Origin: a virus
IMG/VR virus record: IMGVR_UViG_3300020417_000549
Location: 1-33,595 of that record
Strand: one strand, 5' to 3'
DNA: 33,595 nucleotides
Part shown: positions 25,107-31,082 of the stretch, in pieces
How positions within the stretch are numbered: the stretch's first letter is position 1
Layout: every line of letters starts with the position of its first letter
Position numbers and translations under genes: made by a program
The notes under the pieces: generated by a model
The model's input: the letters and a program-made list of their open reading frames with translations, nothing else
Told to the model about the DNA's origin: nothing
Database searches by the model: none

Positions 25107-25225
25107 TTACCTTGGCCTCTACTCATTTTCCTATTACCTTTCGGTCTAGATCTACGGCTTTGACCTTGAGTAGTTGTCTTCTTAATAGGTTTAATTTCTT
25201 TCTGATTTTTATTGTTGTACAGCAT
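25103..25225 (-). CDS. Small basic protein between talC and exonuclease
   Basis: A 40-residue frame starts at the ATG at 25225 (MLYNNKNQKEIKPIKKTTTQ) and continues GQSRRSRPKGNRKMSRGQGK. It overlaps the talC end by 17 bases and its TGA overlaps the exonuclease ATG (ATGA). It fills the only gap between these genes exactly. More than a third of residues are Lys or Arg and no acidic residue follows residue 10, so nucleic acid binding is plausible. I do not recognise a family. Confidence 0.6.
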   Translation of the reverse strand: MLYNNKNQKEIKPIKKTTTQGQSRRSRPKGNRKMSRGQGK

Positions 25226-25865
25226 TAAGCAGCCATTCCTGATAATCGTTTTCAAATATTTCTAGACCTTTATCGGTCAGTATATGGTCATACATTTGCC
25301 AAAATACTTTAGGTGGCATAGTGACAATATCAGCGCCATTGTAGAAACAACGAACTACACGTTGTGGTGTTCTAATAGATGCTGCCAATACTTTTGTGTC
25401 TGTTTTGTACCTGACTAAATCAGCTACGCTTCGGACTACTTCAGTACCTGCATACCCTTGATCATCAATACGACCAACGAATGGACTGACATATGTTGCA
25501 CCAGCTTTAGCTGCCAATATTGCCTGCGCTGAATTAAAGATAAGAGTTACATTAGTCTTGATTTTAAATTGACTGAAATGCTTACAAGCTAGTAATCCAT
25601 TTACAGTCATTGGTAGTTTAATGGTAGCCACACCTCCAAAGAGTTCGTGTAGTTCAGTACCATCATCAATCATTTTATTGAGAGATCCCATCACCTCCAT
25701 AGAGACGTCAGGGATATTCATTTGTTGTAGTTCTCGGTAGACATCATGGGGTTTTCTACCACTCTTCATGATTAGCGTGGGATTGGTGGTGACGCCTTCA
25801 ATCAACCCTGTCTCTTGACAGGCTGCGATTTCTGATACGTCAGCTGAATCAATAAAGATTTTCAT
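25209..25865 (-). CDS. talC: Transaldolase, TalC / fructose-6-phosphate aldolase-like
   Basis: This 218-residue enzyme of the small transaldolase type has the Schiff-base Lys83 (VATIKLPMT), Asp6 (FIDSAD), Asn28 (TTNPTL) and the NVTLIFN and TYVSPFVGRIDDQG blocks of the barrel. Cyanophage TalC shifts host carbon flux through the pentose phosphate pathway toward NADPH and ribose for nucleotide synthesis, which fits the nrdA/nrdB genes nearby. It lies in the replication module between DNA polymerase and exonuclease. In P-SSP7, as I recall, talC lies near the end of the genome. The ATG directly follows the polymerase stop. Confidence 0.96.
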   Translation of the reverse strand: MKIFIDSADVSEIAACQETGLIEGVTTNPTLIMKSGRKPHDVYRELQQMNIPDVSMEVMGSLNKMIDDGTELHELFGGVATIKLPMTVNGLLACKHFSQFKIKTNVTLIFNSAQAILAAKAGATYVSPFVGRIDDQGYAGTEVVRSVADLVRYKTDTKVLAASIRTPQRVVRCFYNGADIVTMPPKVFWQMYDHILTDKGLEIFENDYQEWLLNAVQQ

Positions 25866-27212
25866 TTAGTGTGTTTCGCTCCAGTTTTTTCCTTGTGTTG
25901 CTTCTGCGTCGATTCTGCATTTGAGTTTATAGAACTCGCCAGCTTCTGTAGCGCTAAGTACCAAGGATGAACATAAGTCTTTTGCATGATTAGGGTCTAC
26001 TTCAAATTGAAGTTCATCATGGATGAATCCCAATTGAGAGCAGCATAAATTTAATTCTTTAATGTGGTCTTGATTGATTACCAGCCAACGCTTAGCGACA
26101 ACTGACGCTCCTGACTGAAGCAAATAGTTCAGCGCTTTATGAGGTGAATCAACCTTAATTTTTCTTCCATCGATAGACTTGATGAACCCTCTTTCCGAAG
26201 CTTTCTTGATAGCTTGTAGTAAATCTCCCAATCCATCAATTGCTTCGATGTATGCTTTACGAATTTCCTTACCTTTTCGTTTAGCTGCGCTAGAAGAGAG
26301 TTGTTTGTCATAACTATGTCCGATTTTTTCATCTCCAGCTCCATACAAAAACGCGTACGAAATTGTCTTAATAGCTGATCTTGAGACACCCACCTTGTCT
26401 GCATTTACTTGGTGGATGTCCCCATTGAGGAGGATGTTGGCATAACGTCCCTCGTCGTAACGAGATAAATAGTGGCTAAGCATCCGAAGCTCAATCCCAG
26501 AAAGATCAGCGCCGACCATGCATAAGCCTGGAGTTGGGATAAAGAGTGCTCTAAATCTTCCATCGCTGGGGACTTGCGCCAAGTTCGGTGATCGGTGCGC
26601 ACACCTGTGTGTAGACGTTGCGACACTACAGTGATGATGTATCCGGTCATTCGTAGATAGCTTGAGCCATGCGTTGACGCCTTCGGAGATCATCCCCAAT
26701 TTCTTCGTAATATCTAGACATCTCATGAAATCCGAAGCAATCTTCGGTCCACCTGATGCAATTATCTCCTTCAGTACAACTTCGTCGATAATCGGCTTCC
26801 CAGTAGGTGTCAGATGTTTCGGATTCCAACCATGATATGTTTGCAGGATCCATGAAATATGATCTCGTGATGTGCAATTTAGTTCTTTGAGTCTTTGAAA
26901 TGTTGACCCTTTGATATACCCCGAAGACTTGTTATCTCGTTTTGGAGTGAACGTAGCTCCGGCGACGTAAGGGTGTCTCCTCTGAAGTACATTTTCAGTC
27001 TCTCGTAATTCGTCGCGGAGAGCCGATGCAAGTTCCCATGCAGCTCTTTCATCGAAATGCCATCCATGTATTTCTTGTTTGGTGAGTATGTTTGCTACCT
27101 GATGCTCTAACGAGACCCACTCAGGTAAGGTTGAAAGTGTTTCCAAAGTTTGGTGGTTACAATTACATCTTGTTTGCAATAATCTTCCATTGGTTGTGAC
27201 CACTCTTTCCAA
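25866..27212 (-). CDS. DNA polymerase A, polymerase domain (T7 gp5-like), separate frame
   Basis: This frame holds the whole polymerase part: motif A MVGADLSGIELRMLSHYL, motif B RSAIKTISYAFLYGAGDEKIG, motif C GFIHDELQFEVD and the C-terminal GKNWSETH. The three motifs carry the catalytic Asp, Lys/Tyr and Asp. Protein similarity to T7-like polymerases begins only about residue 31 (EWVSLEHQVANILTKQEIHG); the earlier residues are the exonuclease-domain DNA read out of frame. The frame opens with TTG at 27212 but has no convincing start or Shine-Dalgarno sequence. It is offset by -1 from the exonuclease frame, which continues to 27107. It is best read as the second half of one polymerase gene. Confidence 0.9.
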   Translation of the reverse strand: MERVVTTNGRLLQTRCNCNHQTLETLSTLPEWVSLEHQVANILTKQEIHGWHFDERAAWELASALRDELRETENVLQRRHPYVAGATFTPKRDNKSSGYIKGSTFQRLKELNCTSRDHISWILQTYHGWNPKHLTPTGKPIIDEVVLKEIIASGGPKIASDFMRCLDITKKLGMISEGVNAWLKLSTNDRIHHHCSVATSTHRCAHRSPNLAQVPSDGRFRALFIPTPGLCMVGADLSGIELRMLSHYLSRYDEGRYANILLNGDIHQVNADKVGVSRSAIKTISYAFLYGAGDEKIGHSYDKQLSSSAAKRKGKEIRKAYIEAIDGLGDLLQAIKKASERGFIKSIDGRKIKVDSPHKALNYLLQSGASVVAKRWLVINQDHIKELNLCCSQLGFIHDELQFEVDPNHAKDLCSSLVLSATEAGEFYKLKCRIDAEATQGKNWSETH

Positions 27213-27625
27213 TCAGTATCTTTACCAAATGAACCTTTAAATTCACCTAGCCTGTAACCATATGATTCGAGTGAGTGTCTACCATATAATTGCAATGGCA
27301 TGTTTTTCCACTCATGTTTTTTATCCAATTTGATCATATCGCTATGATACAATCTAGACAAAATTAAGGTATCAATAACTAACGGTGGATCTTCAAACCA
27401 AGGGTATAGTTTTTTGATGCAAGGTAGGTCATATCCTATTATGTTATGGCCCATGATGCAGTCAGCATCTTGAAGCATTTGAATGCCACGTATAATAGGT
27501 TCTTCCTTACCTTCATCATTAAATGTGTAAGTTTCGTTTTTATTTAGGTCATAAATAACAAGACAATGAATTGTTGATACAGTGTTTAGTAACCCATTAG
27601 TTTCTAGGTCAAAGACCAGACTCAT
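27107..27625 (-). CDS. DNA polymerase A, 3'-5' exonuclease domain, separate frame
   Basis: From the ATG at 27625 this gives 172 residues with all three proofreading motifs: SLVFDLETNGLL (Exo I), CIMGHNIIGYDLP (Exo II) and DYCKQDVIVT (Exo III). The frame then runs 16 residues further and stops, while similarity continues in the -1 frame. One extra T in the TTT at 27134-27136 would join KLWKHF to STLPEWVSLEHQ and give a polymerase of about 600 residues. The ATG overlaps the TGA of the 41-aa gene upstream (ATGA), which supports this start over the ATG at 27637. Confidence 0.92.
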   Translation of the reverse strand: MSLVFDLETNGLLNTVSTIHCLVIYDLNKNETYTFNDEGKEEPIIRGIQMLQDADCIMGHNIIGYDLPCIKKLYPWFEDPPLVIDTLILSRLYHSDMIKLDKKHEWKNMPLQLYGRHSLESYGYRLGEFKGSFGKDTDWKEWSQPMEDYCKQDVIVTTKLWKHFQPYLSGSR

Positions 27626-27747
27626 TTCTGTTTCCATACATAGGTCTTGTCAACAAACTGTGCACGCTTAATAGCTTCAGCAGTCGGTGGATTAGGTCGT
27701 TTCAATTCTGTTATGTATTCAGAAATCTTCTGGGTTGAATTCTTCAT
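27622..27747 (-). CDS. Small protein between primase-helicase and DNA polymerase
   Basis: A 41-residue frame starts at the ATG at 27747 (MKNSTQKISEYITELKRPNP, then PTAEAIKRAQFVDKTYVWKQ). It overlaps the primase-helicase end by 29 bases and the polymerase start by ATGA, and covers the otherwise empty 93-base gap. The composition is that of a normal short helical protein. I do not recognise a family. No strong Shine-Dalgarno sequence is visible. Confidence 0.6.
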   Translation of the reverse strand: MKNSTQKISEYITELKRPNPPTAEAIKRAQFVDKTYVWKQK

Positions 27748-29287
27748 CGGGTTCAGTTTCATCAAACTTGCATGTTTCTAGGTTATACGTGAGTGTACAG
27801 GCTACTCCAGTTTCGCCTGAATAACGATTTTTAAGCACTCGCACAGTCGTAACACCTCCAGCTTTGTCGGATTGTTGATCTCTTTCCAATCCAATGACCG
27901 AGTCGCTAAGTTGAGAGATTGCAGAAGATCCGCGCAATTGTCCGAGAGTGACTCGTGCTCCTTCTTCATGATTTTTGTCTCCAGTAGTTCGACGTAAATG
28001 TGATACAAGAAATAATGCAATACCCGTACGTTCTACTAATGACCTAAGACGTGTCATCGTCTGGTCAATCATACGTCTCTCATCTCCATCTAATCCACTC
28101 AATAGAATTGATAAGTGGTCAAGAAAGATGATCTTGCAATCAAGACCAGACGCTAGATATTCAATACGATTGTAAATAATATCCGGGTCATAAGAACCGA
28201 AGCCATCAAAGAGATACAAATTCCATTTAGAAATGGTTGCATCAAATGCTTCAGTTAATTCATCTCTTGTTGGTTCTCCTAGATGTAAGGATTTACCAAC
28301 AGCAGCAGACATTAAACCTAATGCTGTCCTTCTGTTGGATTCTTCAAGTGCCAGGTAACCAACCCGTTCTCCGCTTTGTAATAGAGAAGTTGCAAGATCC
28401 CTGCAGAAGCTACTCTTTCCGATACCACTTCCTGCAGTAATTGTGCAAAGCTCTCCGTATCGTATGCCATGGAGCTTGTTATTAAGCCCGGAAAATGGGT
28501 ACTCATGATCGTTAGGAGGGTTAGGAGTTGTGACTAATTCAAGTAGATTTTTACCTTCGACAATTCCATCTGGTCTATATGCTTTCTTAGACCAAAATGC
28601 TTTATCAATGGCAGCCTTATCATTTGCTTGCCATGCGTCTGAGATGTCCTTGTAACCCTCTAGACGGGCGATGAATACTTTTCCTGGGGGTAATACTGAT
28701 GCAGCTGCTTTGGCGGCTTCTTGGCCCGGTTCGTCGTTATCGAACCATAAGACAATAGACTCATAACCTTGTAAGAACTCATAATTATTTTGTACAGCTT
28801 TCTTAGCTCCAGCTGCACCACTTGGTAGGGAGACAACATCCCAAGTAGGTAAGATTTCTGCATATGTTGCAGCATCAATCTCGCCCTCTGTGATGATGAT
28901 CTGTTTACCGTGTCCTTTCCATAGATGTTGACCAAAGAATTGACCATTAGACTCACCTTCATAACTGAAGATTTTATTAGCGGTGCGAGTCTTAGCACCT
29001 ATAGGTATTCCATCAGAGTTGTGATAGTAAAAACGTAGCTTATCTCCATCTCTGTAAATTTTGAATCTTTCACAGGTCTTTTCGGAGATGTTTCTTTTAT
29101 GCAGCCTTTGGGCTGATCCTATGTAACTCATCCGTGTTTGATGATTGTGAACAATACTTTGTTGTCCATCAGGTGCTTTATATGTATGACACACAAAGCA
29201 AAAAGTATGACCATCTGTATAGAGACTGTTTCCATCAGATGAGCCACACTCTTCACAAGGTATGTGCCTTTCAAATTCGCTTGTCAT
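27719..29287 (-). CDS. DNA primase/helicase (T7 gp4-like)
   Basis: This 522-residue protein (T7 gp4A is 566) unwinds DNA and makes primers. In order: a zinc site (CEEC at 11-14 and CFVC about residue 30), a TOPRIM domain with IIITEGEIDAATYAE and VLWFDNDEPGQEAA, a RecA-like helicase with Walker A TAGSGIGKSSFCRD (near 285) and Walker B DCKIIFLDHLSIL (near 385), then FLVSHLRRT and LRGSSAISQLSDSVIGLERDQ. The C-terminus is acidic and ends in Phe (PDEEFNPEDF), like T7 gp4, which uses it to contact the polymerase. The ATG at 29287 is chosen because it overlaps the endonuclease TGA (ATGA); the frame opens further up only at a TTG. Confidence 0.96.
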   Translation of the reverse strand: MTSEFERHIPCEECGSSDGNSLYTDGHTFCFVCHTYKAPDGQQSIVHNHQTRMSYIGSAQRLHKRNISEKTCERFKIYRDGDKLRFYYHNSDGIPIGAKTRTANKIFSYEGESNGQFFGQHLWKGHGKQIIITEGEIDAATYAEILPTWDVVSLPSGAAGAKKAVQNNYEFLQGYESIVLWFDNDEPGQEAAKAAASVLPPGKVFIARLEGYKDISDAWQANDKAAIDKAFWSKKAYRPDGIVEGKNLLELVTTPNPPNDHEYPFSGLNNKLHGIRYGELCTITAGSGIGKSSFCRDLATSLLQSGERVGYLALEESNRRTALGLMSAAVGKSLHLGEPTRDELTEAFDATISKWNLYLFDGFGSYDPDIIYNRIEYLASGLDCKIIFLDHLSILLSGLDGDERRMIDQTMTRLRSLVERTGIALFLVSHLRRTTGDKNHEEGARVTLGQLRGSSAISQLSDSVIGLERDQQSDKAGGVTTVRVLKNRYSGETGVACTLTYNLETCKFDETEPDEEFNPEDF

Positions 29288-29637
29288 ACAAGCCAAGCTA
29301 TCGGTATGTTAGTAAAACTTGTCCAAGGTATGTGGTGTTTTTCACACCATTGTGCGTATGTTGTTTTAGATTTTTTGCTAATCTTATTGAAGGGTGATTG
29401 GAAGACCATCCTTAGATCAATCTCTGGATGTTGCTGTTTGACGGCTTTAATCTTACGACGATCCGCCGGTTCCCAGTACCCTTTGCACTCAAGATAAACG
29501 CCGTTAGGCAGATAAAAATCAGGAGTGTAGTTATGTTGAATTTGATATGGAACTTTAGTAGATTCATACTCATACTTCACTCCTAATTCAACCATAAGAT
29601 CAGCGACTCTTTCTTCTAGTCCTGATCTGAAACCCAT
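29284..29637 (-). CDS. Endonuclease I, Holliday junction resolvase (T7 gp3-like)
   Basis: This 117-residue protein aligns by eye with T7 gp3 (149 aa): FRSGLEERVADLM, KVPYQIQHNYTPDFYLPNGVYLECKGYW and the QHPEIDLRMVF block. The catalytic residues Glu8, Asp40, Glu50 and Lys52 are all present. T7 gp3 resolves branched DNA and helps break down host DNA. The 12-residue basic N-terminal arm of T7 gp3 is missing; a tiny basic peptide is encoded directly upstream, joined by TAATG. The 3' end overlaps the primase-helicase by ATGA. Confidence 0.95.
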   Translation of the reverse strand: MGFRSGLEERVADLMVELGVKYEYESTKVPYQIQHNYTPDFYLPNGVYLECKGYWEPADRRKIKAVKQQHPEIDLRMVFQSPFNKISKKSKTTYAQWCEKHHIPWTSFTNIPIAWLV

Positions 29638-29708
29638 TACTTCTTAGTTCCTTTTTTCTTAGGCGGACGACCTTTTTTTGTTCCGTATGTTCCAGGTCCG
29701 TAAGGCAT
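29637..29708 (-). CDS. Tiny basic peptide before endonuclease I
   Basis: A 23-codon frame starts at the ATG at 29708 with MPYGPGTYGTKKGRPP and ends with a Lys-rich tail. It has a good Shine-Dalgarno sequence (AGGAGA, four bases before the ATG), better than most genes here. Its TAA overlaps the endonuclease ATG (TAATG). Similar MPYG-GTYG-GRPP micro-genes are, to my recollection, found in other T7-like phages. Function unknown; a DNA-binding or coupling role is conceivable. Confidence 0.65.
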   Translation of the reverse strand: MPYGPGTYGTKKGRPPKKKGTKK

Positions 29709-29715
29709 AATTCTC

Positions 29716-30267
29716 CTATGCGTATTTGTTCATTAGGCTGATTAGCTTCTGTGGATAGACAGGATCTGTTGCATACCCTTCATTCTTCAAATGATATGCT
29801 GCATAATCTCTATCTTTGGCTGAGTTACAACCAATGTATCCTTGATAATCCTTATACCATTTAGTTACCAACTCATTGATACAATCAAATGGTGTGTCAA
29901 AATCTTTGAATTCATCTAGTATTGTAACTGGCCCATTGCCATAGTCTTCCCATGTCTTTTGGACTGTTCCCTTACCTTTGATTCCAAAGAAGTTATTCTT
30001 ACCAGATACATGTTGACCCCATCCACTTTCCAATGCCCATTGGGCACAAACTAATTCTGGATACTTAGCGCCGGCTGCATTGGCTAGCTTGTAGACACTC
30101 TCCCAATCATTAGTGAACTCATTGGTTTCTGAATTGTTTCGGTAAAGCCTAGCAAATTCTGATAAGACTTCATCACTACAGCAGTTTTGTAACCAAGCAA
30201 ATGCATCACGTTGGTGTGGCAAATCCTTGTAGTAGTTTGCTGCATCGACAAGATTAATAGCAGGCAT
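29716..30267 (-). CDS. GH73-type lysin (glucosaminidase-like endolysin)
   Basis: From the ATG at 30267 this gives 183 residues. Residues about 1-45 contain YYKDLPHQRDAFAWLQ, a short helical motif I associate with cell-wall enzymes of cyanobacteria and their phages. Residues about 70-180 form a GH73 domain: CAQWALESGWG with the likely catalytic Glu80, KNNFFGIKG, and at the end GYATDPVYPQK. GH73 enzymes cleave the glycan strands of peptidoglycan. T7 has an amidase lysozyme (gp3.5) on the far side of gene 3, so this phage uses an unrelated enzyme in a similar position. The domain is related to the one in the virion protein at 5868-9119. The ATG overlaps the hli stop (TGATG). Confidence 0.88.
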   Translation of the reverse strand: MPAINLVDAANYYKDLPHQRDAFAWLQNCCSDEVLSEFARLYRNNSETNEFTNDWESVYKLANAAGAKYPELVCAQWALESGWGQHVSGKNNFFGIKGKGTVQKTWEDYGNGPVTILDEFKDFDTPFDCINELVTKWYKDYQGYIGCNSAKDRDYAAYHLKNEGYATDPVYPQKLISLMNKYA

Positions 30268-30458
30268 CACCAGACACCTGGGATAACCTGTCCTGTCAGT
30301 GCATAAGCACCTAAAACTGCAATGACGCCAATCATTGCAACCCTACCATTGAGTTTTTCAGCTTTTTCGTTGTGTGTTTCGTTAACTTCCATAATTACCA
30401 TTGGTGGTTCTTTTGCATAGAGGTTCATACGACCTTTGTCTTCAATTACTGTTGTCAT
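30267..30458 (-). CDS. hli: High-light-inducible protein (HLIP)
   Basis: This 63-residue protein ends in AEKLNGRVAMIGVIAVLGAYALTG, the single chlorophyll a/b-binding-type transmembrane helix of HLIPs with the ExxNGRxAMIG signature. HLIPs bind chlorophyll and protect photosystem II during assembly and high light; phage copies are thought to support photosynthesis with the phage D1. It lies between SSB and the lysin, far from psbA, so it should be expressed with the early replication genes. In P-SSP7 hli and psbA are neighbours. It could also start at the second Met, residue 11. Confidence 0.95.
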   Translation of the reverse strand: MTTVIEDKGRMNLYAKEPPMVIMEVNETHNEKAEKLNGRVAMIGVIAVLGAYALTGQVIPGVW

Positions 30459-30498
30459 CAGGTACTATCCAATAAGTGTATAAATCGTCATAACACTT

Positions 30499-31068
30499 TC
30501 AGAAATCATCTTCATCTTCAAATGTAGGGGTAGCACTTACATTAGGTTCACTCTGTTTGAATCCCTTAGTGTTACCAAACAGTGCGGCAACATCTTCGGT
30601 ATTCATGTCACCTGTATCAACCCCTGCTTCAGATTGAAGAGCAACAATTTGTACTCCCAGAAGTTTTAGTGAAGTACCATACGTTTGACCATCATTAAGT
30701 ATATAAGGCTTTTGATAAAACGCGACCTTTACCTTTGATCCAGAATATAGAGGAGTCCTCTCATCTGTGACAGGCGTACCTTCAGTATCAACAATTGGTG
30801 GTTTATTCTCTTCCTTCCATGAGAACTTAGCTTTGTAAGTACCTTCAGATACTTCTTCCCATGGTTCAGGCTTTAGTGTTGCACGCTTAGGATTCTTGAG
30901 CTTTGATTGAGCCCACTTCAGTGTTTCAGTTCGATCTTCTTCAAGTTTATCGATAAGTTCTTGATCAAATACAGTTGCAAGTGAATAACCAAACTTACTT
31001 GGTTTCATTACAGCTTGGAATCCTTCAAGGACTACAGGTTGTTCAGTTACGAATGTGGTACGTGCCAT
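30499..31068 (-). CDS. Single-stranded DNA-binding protein (T7 gp2.5-like)
   Basis: This 189-residue protein follows the RNA polymerase gene. It has an OB-fold-type core (KPSKFGYSLATVFD, YKAKFSWKEENKPP, LYSGSKVKVAFYQKPYILND, YGTSLKLLGVQIVAL) and the acidic tail FEDEDDF ending in Phe, the hallmark of gp2.5-type SSBs that contact polymerase and helicase through that tail. T7 gp2.5 is 232 aa. The ATG is directly preceded by the repeat TATCCACTAACGTAT instead of a Shine-Dalgarno sequence, which may bear on its regulation. Confidence 0.88.
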   Translation of the reverse strand: MARTTFVTEQPVVLEGFQAVMKPSKFGYSLATVFDQELIDKLEEDRTETLKWAQSKLKNPKRATLKPEPWEEVSEGTYKAKFSWKEENKPPIVDTEGTPVTDERTPLYSGSKVKVAFYQKPYILNDGQTYGTSLKLLGVQIVALQSEAGVDTGDMNTEDVAALFGNTKGFKQSEPNVSATPTFEDEDDF

Positions 31069-31081
31069 ACGTTAGTGGATA
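31067..31081 (-). repeat. Copy of 15-bp repeat at the SSB start
   Basis: The minus-strand sequence TATCCACTAACGTAT ends on the first bases of the SSB start codon and fills the gap to the RNA polymerase stop. The same 15 bases occur at 33460-33474 in front of the RNA polymerase gene, and 11 of them again at 33515-33525. A chance match of 15 bases in a window of this size is unlikely. It may be a promoter element or an operator for SSB and RNA polymerase. Confidence 0.75.
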
Positions 31082-31082
31082 A

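Noticed and set aside
27107-27212. Programmed -1 frameshift at a classic slippery heptamer in DNA polymerase
   Set aside because: No X-XXY-YYZ heptamer is in the right frame in the overlap, so canonical recoding is not supported; the frame break itself is reported.
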